From assembly GCF_001443045.1 (NCBI RefSeq), contig NZ_LKPJ01000002.1:162068-226067 (forward strand): DNA of 64,000 nt, written 5' to 3'. Each line of letters begins with the position of its first letter. Position 1 is the first letter of the stretch. The DNA comes from Burkholderia ambifaria. Its GTDB lineage: Bacteria > Pseudomonadota > Gammaproteobacteria > Burkholderiales > Burkholderiaceae. The notes beneath the pieces are model-generated. The model did not search any database and was not told where the DNA came from. It saw only the letters and a list, made by a program, of their open reading frames with translations. Both the position numbers and the translations under genes were made by a program. Shown piece by piece: positions 19,872-27,476 of this stretch.

Positions 19872-20303
19872 ATGAGCGAATATTCCCCCGTATTTGAAAT
19901 GTCGATGCCGATCCGCTGGGGCGACATGGACGCGTTCGGCCACGTGAACAACACGGTCTATTTCCGCTACATGGAACAGGCCCGGATCTCGTGGTTCGAG
20001 GAACTCGGCATCGCGGGCGGCAACGGCGAGGGGCAGGGGCCCGTGATCGTCACGGCGTCGATGGAGTTCCTGAAGCAACTGCACTATCCGGGCGACGTGA
20101 TCGCGAAGATGTCGGCCGCGAAGCCGGGTCGCAGCAGCTTCGACACCGGTTTCGAGCTGACCCGCGCGGACGATCCGCAACACGTCTATGCGCGCGGCAA
20201 TGCACGCTGCGTGTGGGTCGACTATGCGCTCGGCAAGTCGGTGCCGCTGCCGCAACTGCTGCGCGATACGATCGAGCGTGCGCTCGCGGCGAAGATCGAC
20301 TGA
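19872..20303 (+). CDS. Acyl-CoA thioesterase, 4HBT hot-dog family
   Basis: A 143-residue hot-dog-fold thioesterase that hydrolyses acyl-CoA to free acid and CoA. The N-terminal catalytic region MPIRWGDMDAFGHVNNTVYF carries the acidic residue and GHVNN motif of the 4-hydroxybenzoyl-CoA thioesterase / YbgC group. The length is standard. It is the second gene of a two-gene unit with the SDR gene. An AAGAAG about 10 bp upstream of ATG 19872 is a fair ribosome site. The neighbours (SDR, ETF-QO, scoAB) place it in acyl-CoA turnover; chain-length preference is not visible. Confidence 0.88.
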   Translation: MSEYSPVFEMSMPIRWGDMDAFGHVNNTVYFRYMEQARISWFEELGIAGGNGEGQGPVIVTASMEFLKQLHYPGDVIAKMSAAKPGRSSFDTGFELTRADDPQHVYARGNARCVWVDYALGKSVPLPQLLRDTIERALAAKID

Positions 20304-20367
20304 GCGCCGCGGCATCGGACCCGGCGCGCGGGCGCCGGTGTGCCGCCATTTCCTGATGATCCCCCCG

Positions 20368-20392
20368 AATCGGCCGCGTCATGCGGCCGATT
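20368..20392. other. Perfect 10-bp hairpin between convergent genes
   Basis: AATCGGCCGC, loop GTCAT, GCGGCCGATT. There is no T tract, so termination strength is doubtful, but its place between the convergent thioesterase and PAS-LuxR genes fits a transcription barrier. Confidence 0.45.
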
Positions 20393-20410
20393 GCCATTGC
20401 GGGGCGCGTG

Positions 20411-20956
20411 TTACTGGCCGAGCAGGCGCTGCAGCAGCTCCGGCGTATTGTTCGTGCCGTACTTGCGCATCAGCCGCGCGCGGTAGATGTCGACCGTGCG
20501 CGAACTGATATCGAGCACGCGTCCGATCTGCTTGCTGGTCTTGCCGGTCGCGAGCTGCGCGGCGATCTCGCGTTCGCGCGGCGTCAATTCGACAGCGACG
20601 CGGCGCGTCGCGCTCAGGTCTTCGAAGGTCCAGACGCCGGCCGCGAGCGGCGCGGTGCGGTCGAGTGCGCGGCCCGTCACGTGGCACCAGAACAGCTCGC
20701 CGTCGGCCCGTTTCATGATTCTGTCATCGGCGTAGGTGCCGTTCGCGATCATCACGCGCGAAATGCGTTCGCCGATGCGCTGGAATTCGTCCGGCGACGG
20801 ATAGAGCACCTCGTATGACTTTCCGATCAGGTCAGCCCGCGTGCAGCGGAAGATCGACGCGAGCGCGTCGTTGCAGTCCACGATCACGCGGTCGCGCGAC
20901 ATTACGAGGCCGAGTGGCGCGAGGTGGAAGGCAGTCTGGTAATCGAGAGCGGGCAT
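20411..20956 (-). CDS. PAS-domain LuxR-type transcriptional regulator
   Basis: A 181-residue regulator with an N-terminal PAS sensor (about residues 10-115: AFHLAPLGLVMSRDRVIVDC, then IGKSYEVLYPSPDEFQRIGE) and a C-terminal LuxR helix-turn-helix (LTPREREIAAQLATGKTSKQ, then SSRTVDIYRARLMRKYG). It lacks a receiver domain, so it probably senses a small ligand or redox state directly. The ATG at 20956 (MPALDYQTAF) gives a complete PAS domain. It is transcribed divergently from scoAB over a 223-bp gap and probably controls those genes, which is inference from position. Confidence 0.85.
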   Translation of the reverse strand: MPALDYQTAFHLAPLGLVMSRDRVIVDCNDALASIFRCTRADLIGKSYEVLYPSPDEFQRIGERISRVMIANGTYADDRIMKRADGELFWCHVTGRALDRTAPLAAGVWTFEDLSATRRVAVELTPREREIAAQLATGKTSKQIGRVLDISSRTVDIYRARLMRKYGTNNTPELLQRLLGQ

Positions 20957-21179
20957 GGCGCGGGCAAGCGGAGGCAAATGCTTATGTATTTTTGCGTATT
21001 GTGCCGTATCTGCGCCGCATCGTACCCTTTCGGGCATCTCGCGGCGGTTTGTCGCGATATAAAAACAGCGCGCATCGACGCAGGGTTCGCCGTGCATGCA
21101 TAGAATGAGGCGGCGGGCTTGCGGCCCAATGGGCGCGTGAACCGGTTTTGCTGGTTTCCATAGAGGAAGGGACATACAG

Positions 21180-21884
21180 ATGAACAAAGTCTATCCCAGC
21201 GCGGCTGCCGCGCTGGAAGGGATCGTCCGCGACGGACAGACCTTCGCGGTGGGCGGCTTCGGCCTGTGCGGGATTCCCGAGGCGCTGATCGCCGCGCTGC
21301 GCGATTCCGCCGTCAAGGGCATCACCTGCATCAGCAACAATGCGGGCGTCGACGGCTTCGGTCTCGGCCTGCTGCTGGAAACGCGCCAGATCAAGAAGAT
21401 GATCTCGTCGTACGTCGGCGAGAACAAGGAGTTCGAGCGCCAGTACCTGGCCGGCGAACTCGAGCTCGAATTCACGCCGCAGGGCACGCTCGCCGAGAAG
21501 CTGCGCGCGGGCGGCGCCGGCATCCCCGCCTTTTTCACGAACACGGGCTACGGCACCGTGATCGCGGAAGGCAAGGAAACGCGCCAGTTCGGCGATCGCC
21601 ACTACGTGCTGGAGCCGTCGCTGACGGCCGACGTCGCGCTCGTGAAGGCGTGGAAGGCCGACAAGTCCGGCAACCTGATCTATCGCCGCACCGCGCGCAA
21701 CTTCAACCCGATGTGTGCGATGGCGGGCAAGATCACCGTGGCGGAAGTCGAGGAGATCGTCGAGAACGGCACGCTCGATCCGGACCAGGTCCACACGCCG
21801 GGCATCTTCGTGCAGCGCATCGTGCTGAACGCGACGCCCGAGAAACGCATCGAACAACGCGTCGTACGCGCGAAAGGAGACTGA
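21180..21884 (+). CDS. scoA: 3-oxoacid CoA-transferase subunit A
   Basis: Subunit A (234 aa) of a succinyl-CoA:3-ketoacid CoA transferase, which moves CoA from succinyl-CoA to acetoacetate in ketone-body use. It shows the [20 protein letters not shown] coenzyme A-binding region, [20 protein letters not shown] and the [20 protein letters not shown] segment typical of ScoA. ATG 21180 follows GAGGAAGGGACATACAG. The stop is followed 1 bp later by the scoB start, so the two subunits are translated together. A PAS-LuxR regulator is divergent upstream. Confidence 0.95.
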   Translation: MNKVYPSAAAALEGIVRDGQTFAVGGFGLCGIPEALIAALRDSAVKGITCISNNAGVDGFGLGLLLETRQIKKMISSYVGENKEFERQYLAGELELEFTPQGTLAEKLRAGGAGIPAFFTNTGYGTVIAEGKETRQFGDRHYVLEPSLTADVALVKAWKADKSGNLIYRRTARNFNPMCAMAGKITVAEVEEIVENGTLDPDQVHTPGIFVQRIVLNATPEKRIEQRVVRAKGD

Positions 21885-21885
21885 C

Positions 21886-22527
21886 ATGGCCTGGAATCGT
21901 GACCAGATGGCCGCGCGCGCGGCGAAGGAACTGCAGGACGGCTTCTACGTGAACCTCGGCATCGGCCTGCCGACGCTCGTCGCGAACCACGTGCCGGCGG
22001 GCGTCGAGGTGTGGCTGCAGTCGGAGAACGGCCTGCTCGGCATCGGTCCGTCGCCGACCGAGGACGAAGTCGACGCCGACCTGATCAACGCCGGCAAGCA
22101 GACCGTCACGACGCTGCCGGGCTCGTCGATCTTCTCGTCGGCCGATTCGTTCGCGATGATTCGCGGCGGCCACATCAACCTCGCGATCCTCGGCGCGATG
22201 CAGGTCAGCAAGCAGGGCGACCTCGCGAACTGGATGATCCCGGGCAAGATGATCAAGGGCATGGGCGGCGCGATGGATCTCGTCGCGGGCGTCAAGCGCG
22301 TCGTCGTGCTGATGGAGCACGTCGCGAAGGGCGACCAGCACAAGATTCTCGACGAATGCAACCTGCCGCTGACGGGCGTCGGCGTGGTCGACCTGATCAT
22401 CACCGATCTCGGCGTGATCGAAGTAACGCCGGACGGTCTGAAGGTGCTCGAGCTCGCCGACGGCGTGAGCGCGGAAGAGATCCAGGCGAAGACGGGCGCA
22501 CCGCTCGACGTGAGCGCGGTCGCCTGA
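21886..22527 (+). CDS. scoB: 3-oxoacid CoA-transferase subunit B
   Basis: Subunit B (213 aa) of the same CoA transferase. The catalytic glutamate lies in the conserved [20 protein letters not shown] segment, which forms the glutamyl-CoA thioester. The N-terminus [20 protein letters not shown] and the [20 protein letters not shown] region are standard ScoB. It is coupled to scoA with a 1-bp gap and GGAGACTGAC as ribosome site. A strong terminator at 22551 closes the operon. Confidence 0.95.
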   Translation: MAWNRDQMAARAAKELQDGFYVNLGIGLPTLVANHVPAGVEVWLQSENGLLGIGPSPTEDEVDADLINAGKQTVTTLPGSSIFSSADSFAMIRGGHINLAILGAMQVSKQGDLANWMIPGKMIKGMGGAMDLVAGVKRVVVLMEHVAKGDQHKILDECNLPLTGVGVVDLIITDLGVIEVTPDGLKVLELADGVSAEEIQAKTGAPLDVSAVA

Positions 22528-22550
22528 GGGCCGTCGTCCCGCATCTCTCG

Positions 22551-22585
22551 ACGCCCCGCGTTCCGTCAGGAGCGCGGGGCGTTTT
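22551..22585 (+). terminator. Intrinsic terminator of scoAB
   Basis: ACGCCCCGC paired with GCGGGGCGT across a 14-nt loop, followed by TTTT. It ends 13 bp before the stop of the convergent SDR gene. Confidence 0.7.
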
Positions 22586-22597
22586 GTCATGGCTGCG

Positions 22598-23311
22598 TCA
22601 TGCGATCGCGCCGCCGCCGTCGATCAGCACCGTCGAACCGGTCGCATAAGGCGTTGTCGCCAGATACACGATCGCATTCGCTATGTCCTCCGGTTGGCCG
22701 ACGCGGCGTGCCGGAAGGCGCTGGGCGGCGCCGGCGTACATCGCGTCGCGTGCATCGGGCGCGAGCTTGTTCCACAGCGGCGTCGCGACCAGGCCCGGCG
22801 ATACGGTATTCACCCGCACGGGCGCCAGCTCGAGAGCAAGGCCGCGGGCGAGCGCCTCGAGCGCCGCGTTGATCGCACCCTGCAGCACCGACGATGCGTT
22901 CGGCCGTACGCTGAGGTAACCCGACACGAAGGTCAGCGAACCGCCGGGTGCGATATCGATCGAGCGGGCGACGCGGTATGCGCCCCAGAACTTGCTGTCC
23001 ATCGCGGCCTGCGCGTCGGCAAGCGGCAGTGCGCGGATCGGGCCCGTGGCTGTCTTCGCGGCCGAAATCACGACGTGGTCGAACTGGCCGGCACGCGCGC
23101 AGAACGCATCGACGGCCGCCGTATCGGTGATGTCGAGCGCTTCGGTACGCATGTGGCCGCCTGCCGTGATACCCGCGCCTGCCCTGGCCGGGTCGCGCGA
23201 CGCGATCGTCACGACGGCGCCACGTTGTGCGAATGCTTGCGCGGTGGCGGCGCCGATGCCGGAGCTGCCACCGACGACGAGGACTTTCTTTCCGTTGAGC
23301 GGATCATTCAT
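22598..23311 (-). CDS. SDR-family oxidoreductase
   Basis: A 237-residue short-chain dehydrogenase. The nucleotide-binding motif is VVGGSSGIGAATAQAFAQRG. The usual NNAG and YxxxK motifs are altered: VISAAKT, FVSGYLSVRPNASSVLQGAI, with no YxxxK visible at the catalytic position. This atypical or divergent-active-site SDR resembles YciK/YwfD-like proteins. PGLVATPLWNKLAPDARDAM follows. ATG 23311 gives MNDPLNGKKVLVVGG. It is the last gene of a minus-strand trio with a Tat-exported deacetylase and a SnoaL-like protein, 38 bp after the deacetylase. The substrate is unknown; enzymatic activity is uncertain because of the missing Tyr-Lys pair. Confidence 0.82.
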   Translation of the reverse strand: MNDPLNGKKVLVVGGSSGIGAATAQAFAQRGAVVTIASRDPARAGAGITAGGHMRTEALDITDTAAVDAFCARAGQFDHVVISAAKTATGPIRALPLADAQAAMDSKFWGAYRVARSIDIAPGGSLTFVSGYLSVRPNASSVLQGAINAALEALARGLALELAPVRVNTVSPGLVATPLWNKLAPDARDAMYAGAAQRLPARRVGQPEDIANAIVYLATTPYATGSTVLIDGGGAIA

Positions 23312-23349
23312 GATGGTCTTCCCGAAGTGATGAGCGGGGTGGAAGCCGG

Positions 23350-24360
23350 TCAGATCGTTTCGGCTTCGCGCAGCGTCGACCGGCTGCGCAACGCAAAGCG
23401 GGCGATGTCGTCCTTGCGCATGAAGGCAACGCCTGGATGCGAGCGTGCATAGTGCAGGAATGCGTCCCACGCGCGGACCATCTGCGGAGTGCCGCTGATC
23501 CGGTCGTGCGCGCTGATCGACATCAATCTGCGCCGCTGCCCGGCTTCCGCGTACAACTGGTCGAAATCCAGCTTGATCTGCTCGAGAAACATCGTCGGCG
23601 AGTAGTTGCGGCCTTCGATCAGCAGGATGTCGTTGTTGCGCAGCGTGTATGGGACGACCGCGAAATCTCGGCCGTCGACGGTCTCGATGAAGGGCTCGTC
23701 GCGACTGACGTCGTCGATGTGGTACACGTAGCCGAGCTCCTGCAGCAGCGACAGCGTATGCGGGCCGCGCCGCAGCCAGTTGCAGTTGTAGCCGATCGGG
23801 CGCCGTCCCGTCGCCGCTTCGACCATGTCGCGGGCTTCGGTGAGGAAGCGGCGCTCGTCGTCGCGGTTCATCGCGAATTGCGACCGCCATGTCGGTCCGT
23901 GCGCGGCCGCTTCGTGGCCGCGCGACACGATCTCGCGTGCGAGTTCGGGGTGCCGGCGAGCGGCTTCTCCGATCATGTGCGACGTGACTTTCACGCCGTG
24001 CCGGTCCCACAGGTCGAGAAGGCGTGGAATCCCTTCACGATAGCCATACGCGAACCACGTGGCCGACGCCAGGTCGACCGGCACCGACGGTGGAAATTCG
24101 ACGGACGGGAACGGACTGTCCGCGCCCTTGGGCGGTTGTCCACCGGCTTCGAACTGCATCGAGATCGAGATGACGAGCCGCATATCGTCCGGCCAGAACC
24201 CGCCGGCGTCCATCCCTGCGGGACCCGGTATCGGCGCAGCCGTTGCCGGCCGGGAGGCGCCCGCGGCCATCGCGATGCCGGCCGCCAGCCCGGCACTCGC
24301 CTGGGCAAGAAACGTGCGGCGCGCCGGATGCGTCACCGAATCGTAGTCGCTGTGAGTCAT
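23350..24360 (-). CDS. Tat-exported polysaccharide-deacetylase-like (NodB homology) hydrolase
   Basis: A 336-residue NodB-fold carbohydrate esterase 4-like protein. The N-terminus has a twin-arginine signal (PARRTFLAQASAGLAAGIAM and an Ala-rich h-region), so the folded protein should be exported. Motif 1 reads ISISMQFEAGGQ instead of the metal-binding TFDDG, and motif 2 reads GHEAAAHGPTW. This pattern recalls the PuuE / allantoinase-like branch (INYEEGGE-type), in which metal-binding residues are lost. ATG 24360 follows GGAGACG. It lies 11 bp after the SnoaL-like gene and 38 bp before an SDR gene. The substrate is unknown; a cyclic amide or acetylated sugar are both possible. Confidence 0.8.
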   Translation of the reverse strand: MTHSDYDSVTHPARRTFLAQASAGLAAGIAMAAGASRPATAAPIPGPAGMDAGGFWPDDMRLVISISMQFEAGGQPPKGADSPFPSVEFPPSVPVDLASATWFAYGYREGIPRLLDLWDRHGVKVTSHMIGEAARRHPELAREIVSRGHEAAAHGPTWRSQFAMNRDDERRFLTEARDMVEAATGRRPIGYNCNWLRRGPHTLSLLQELGYVYHIDDVSRDEPFIETVDGRDFAVVPYTLRNNDILLIEGRNYSPTMFLEQIKLDFDQLYAEAGQRRRLMSISAHDRISGTPQMVRAWDAFLHYARSHPGVAFMRKDDIARFALRSRSTLREAETI

Positions 24361-24371
24361 CGTCTCCTCCG

Positions 24372-24929
24372 TCACCCGACGAGCCCGAGCTGGCGCATCA
24401 GCGTCAGGTTGTCCTCGATGTGCCAGTTTTCCGCGATCCGGCCGTGATCGATCCGGTAGATGTCGGTCGCGATGAAGTCGACCGTCTGCCCGTTTCCGGT
24501 CGTTCCATTGAAAGTGCCGGTGAAATGCCCGCGAAAATGCAGGTGCATGACGACACGATCGCCCGCGACGATCATCTGTTCGATGTTGCAATGCAGGTCC
24601 GGGATGGCTGCGCGCATGGTTCTGGATGCCGCGAGCGGTCCCGGTACGCCCTGTGCGCGGCCGGCCGGCAGCGTTCGATCGATGAAATCGGCGGCGAGCG
24701 CCGTGCGGGCGAGGGCGGCATCGCCCGTATCCCAGAACGTGCCATACCGACGTGCGGCGAGGATTTGCGCGCGTGCCTGCGCGGCCGGCACGTCGGCCGC
24801 GACGGTCAGGCTCTGCGGCTCGACGAGGTCGGCGGCGCGGGATGCGGCAGGCGACAGCATAACGACGCAGGCCGCCGCAGCGATGACGCGGGCGATTGGG
24901 CGAGCGACCGAAGGAAGGTGGATCGACAT
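24372..24929 (-). CDS. Exported SnoaL-like (NTF2-fold) protein
   Basis: A 185-residue protein with an N-terminal signal peptide (ARVIAAAACVVMLSPAASRA, cleavage likely after SRAA) and a SnoaL/NTF2-like alpha+beta domain. The domain features TFWDTGDAALARTALAADFI, AIPDLHCNIEQMIVAGDRVV and VDFIATDIYRIDHGRIAENW, the last being typical of SnoaL-like polyketide-cyclase relatives (GRIxExW). I choose ATG 24929 (MSIHLPSV) because the longer frame adds non-signal residues. It is first in a minus-strand operon with the deacetylase-like and SDR genes, divergent from a LysR gene. Its catalytic role, if any, is unknown. Confidence 0.78.
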   Translation of the reverse strand: MSIHLPSVARPIARVIAAAACVVMLSPAASRAADLVEPQSLTVAADVPAAQARAQILAARRYGTFWDTGDAALARTALAADFIDRTLPAGRAQGVPGPLAASRTMRAAIPDLHCNIEQMIVAGDRVVMHLHFRGHFTGTFNGTTGNGQTVDFIATDIYRIDHGRIAENWHIEDNLTLMRQLGLVG

Positions 24930-25067
24930 GGTTTCGGGTGTCCTGTGAATGGCGCCGAGCGACGACGCGGAACAGGTATGGTAGGTTTCCGTTTGCAACG
25001 CAAATACGGGATAAAAACGAATGAATTATTCGAAAAATGGAAAGGATTGGCGAGGCGCGGTGCCGCG

Positions 25068-25973
25068 ATGCTGATCGATGATCTCCCGGCGCTCGATACC
25101 TTTGCGAGAATCGTGTCGGCTGGCAGCCTGTCTGCGGCGGCGCGCGAGCTGGACTTGTCGCTGTCCGTCGTCAGCAAGCGGCTCGCGCATCTGGAATCGC
25201 AGCTCGGCGTGCGTCTGCTGCACCGGACGACACGGCAGCAAACGCTGACCGACGACGGCGCGCAGTTCCATGCGCAGGTGCTGCGCATCCTGGCCGAGGT
25301 CGATCGCGCCGAAACGCTGATGAGCGACCGCCGCGGCACGGTCAGCGGCATGCTGCGCCTGACGGCGCCCGGCGAGCTCGGCCGCCTGCGGATCGCGCCG
25401 CTCGTCGCGGCGTTTCAGCGTCAACATCCGGAGTTGACCGTGCAGCTGATGCTGACCGACACGATCGTCGATTTGCTCGCGCAGGATATCGACATTGCCG
25501 TGCGGATCGGCAGGCTCGCCGATTCGACGATGATCGCGCGCGAACTGGCGCCGAATCATCGCGTGCTTTGCGCGTCGTCGAGCTATCTTGCCGTGCACGG
25601 GCTGCCGGCCCATCCTGCCGAGCTGCGTGCACATCGATGCATCGTGATGGGCGACCAGCCGCGGACGGAGTGGCGGTTCAAAGGTGTGCAGGGTGCGGTG
25701 ACGGTCGAGGTGACGGCCGCGCTGCTGACGAACGATGGCGGTGCGGCTCGTACGTTGGCGCTGGAGGGTGCCGGCATTGCGCTGAAGTCGATCTGGGACG
25801 TCGGTGCCGATCTCGAGGCCGGTCGGCTTGTCCGCGTGCTGCCGGCGTTCGCGGCGCCCGCAGCACCGCTTCATGCCGTCTATCCCGGCGGTCGTCACGT
25901 GCCGTTGCGCGTGCGCGCATTCGTCGATTTCCTGCGCGAGCAATTGCGCGACGCGTGGCGCCTCGGCGCGTGA
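25068..25973 (+). CDS. LysR-family transcriptional regulator
   Basis: A 301-residue LysR-type regulator. Its winged helix-turn-helix reads AGSLSAAARELDLSLSVVSK with RLLHRTTRQQTLTDDGAQ, and it has a full effector-binding domain ending LRVRAFVDFLREQLRD. The ATG at 25068 (MLIDDLPALDTFARIV) is chosen because residues further upstream are not LysR-like. It faces away from the SnoaL-deacetylase-SDR operon across 138 bp that include an A+T-rich stretch (AAAAACGAATGAATTATTCG). It is the likely regulator of that operon; the inducer is unknown. Confidence 0.87.
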   Translation: MLIDDLPALDTFARIVSAGSLSAAARELDLSLSVVSKRLAHLESQLGVRLLHRTTRQQTLTDDGAQFHAQVLRILAEVDRAETLMSDRRGTVSGMLRLTAPGELGRLRIAPLVAAFQRQHPELTVQLMLTDTIVDLLAQDIDIAVRIGRLADSTMIARELAPNHRVLCASSSYLAVHGLPAHPAELRAHRCIVMGDQPRTEWRFKGVQGAVTVEVTAALLTNDGGAARTLALEGAGIALKSIWDVGADLEAGRLVRVLPAFAAPAAPLHAVYPGGRHVPLRVRAFVDFLREQLRDAWRLGA

Positions 25974-26105
25974 GCCGTTGCGAACGATGCGCCGGATGAC
26001 CGCCGGCGCGTGACGCCCCGCCGTTACGAAGCGGTTTACAATCGTTTGCATCAGGCGGCGCAAGCGTTGCCCGCCGCGCCGCCCACGTTCGACAGGATGC
26101 CAACG

Positions 26106-27002
26106 ATGCCAACAACTTCAACGAATCCTCCGCTTCCCCGTCAGCGACGCGTGCAGTGTGCGAGCGCCGCCGGCCTTCATCATGTCGCCTACACCGAATG
26201 GGGCGACCCCGCCAATTCGCGCGTGCTGGTCTGCGTGCACGGCCTGACCCGCTCGGGGCGCGACTTCGACCGGCTCGCCGCCGCGCTGTCCGATACGTAT
26301 CGCGTCGTGTGCCCCGACGTCGTCGGGCGAGGCCGCTCCGACTGGCTCGCCGATCCGCGGCATTACGCGATTCCGCAATATGTGGCCGACATGGTCACGC
26401 TGATCGCGCGGCTCGACGTCGAGTCGGTCGACTGGTTCGGCACGTCGATGGGCGGGCTGATTGGCATGGCGTTCGCGGGGCTCCCTGGTTCGCCGCTGCG
26501 CCGGATGATCGTCAACGACGTCGGCCCGCGCATCGAACCCGATTCGCTGACGCGCATCGGCGAATACCTCGGCGTGCAGCCGCGCTTCGCGACCGAGCAG
26601 GAGGGCGTCGACTATCTGACGTCGCTGTCGCTGCCGTTTGGTGCGTTGACCGGCGACGAATGGCGCGAGATCAACGGGCCGTTGCTGCGCGAGTTGCCCG
26701 ACGGCGGCTGGACGATGCGCTACGATCCGCGCATCGCCGAGCCGTTCAAGGCGACGACGCCCGAACTGGCCGCGCTCGGCGAGGCCGCGCTGTGGCGCGC
26801 GATCGAGACGACCGATGCGTCGCTGCTGGTCGTGCGCGGCGCCGAGTCGGACCTGCTGTCGCGCGAGACCGTCGCCGAGATGGTGCGCCGCGGCCGGCAT
26901 GTGGCGCAGGCGGAAATTCCCGGCACGGGGCACGCACCGGCATTCCTGAGCGCCGACCAGATTGCGCTCGCACGGCGGTTTTTCGTCGAAGGCGACGCAT
27001 AA
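26106..27002 (+). CDS. Alpha/beta-hydrolase
   Basis: A 298-residue alpha/beta-hydrolase-fold esterase or lipase. The oxyanion-hole motif is CVHGLTRSGRDFDRLA, the nucleophile Ser lies in DWFGTSMGGLIGM (G-x-S-x-G), and a C-terminal His is in EIPGTGHAPAF with an upstream acid (VRGAESDLLS). The ATG at 26106 (MPTTSTNPPLP) has AGG at 9 nt; the Met at 26097 has no spacing to the same AGG. There is no signal peptide. The next gene, a RidA-type deaminase, starts 81 bp on. The substrate is not predictable. Confidence 0.85.
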   Translation: MPTTSTNPPLPRQRRVQCASAAGLHHVAYTEWGDPANSRVLVCVHGLTRSGRDFDRLAAALSDTYRVVCPDVVGRGRSDWLADPRHYAIPQYVADMVTLIARLDVESVDWFGTSMGGLIGMAFAGLPGSPLRRMIVNDVGPRIEPDSLTRIGEYLGVQPRFATEQEGVDYLTSLSLPFGALTGDEWREINGPLLRELPDGGWTMRYDPRIAEPFKATTPELAALGEAALWRAIETTDASLLVVRGAESDLLSRETVAEMVRRGRHVAQAEIPGTGHAPAFLSADQIALARRFFVEGDA

Positions 27003-27083
27003 ACGCGTCATAATGTGTGGTTCGGCGACATGCGGGCCGCGTCGTCGCCGATTCTTCACCCATTCAAACGACCGGAACATTCC

Positions 27084-27437
27084 ATGGCAGTCATTCGTCA
27101 CCACGTCGGGGCCCGTCTCTCCGAAACCGCGATCCACAACGGTACCGTGTATCTGGCCGGCCAGATCGCCGAAGACACCACCCAGGACATCAAGGGCCAG
27201 ACGCGCGAAGTGCTCGGCCACATCGACCGCCTGCTCGCCGAAGCGAACAGCGACAAGGCGCATCTGCTGTCGGTGCAGATCTACATTTCGGATCTTGCGA
27301 ACTTCGAAGGCATGAACGCGGAGTGGGACGCGTGGGTCGCGCAGGGCAACACGCCGCCGCGTGCCACCGTCGAGGCGAAGCTCGCGGATCCGGCGCTGCT
27401 CGTCGAGATCGTCGTCGTCGCCGCGCAGCGGAGCTGA
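27084..27437 (+). CDS. RidA/YjgF-family enamine/imine deaminase
   Basis: A 117-residue RidA-superfamily protein. RidA hydrolyses reactive enamine and imine intermediates (for example 2-aminoacrylate) released by PLP enzymes. It shows the family patterns VYLAGQIAEDTTQDIKGQTR, LLSVQIYISDLANFEGMNAE, and the substrate-carboxylate Arg in PPRATVEAKLADPALLVEIV. The ATG at 27084 gives MAVIRHHVGARLSE. The stop is 39 bp before relA. Members of this subgroup often keep the Arg, which supports deaminase activity. Confidence 0.9.
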   Translation: MAVIRHHVGARLSETAIHNGTVYLAGQIAEDTTQDIKGQTREVLGHIDRLLAEANSDKAHLLSVQIYISDLANFEGMNAEWDAWVAQGNTPPRATVEAKLADPALLVEIVVVAAQRS

Positions 27438-27476
27438 GCGAAGCATCACGATGACCGCAATACGCCAGGCAGTGCG

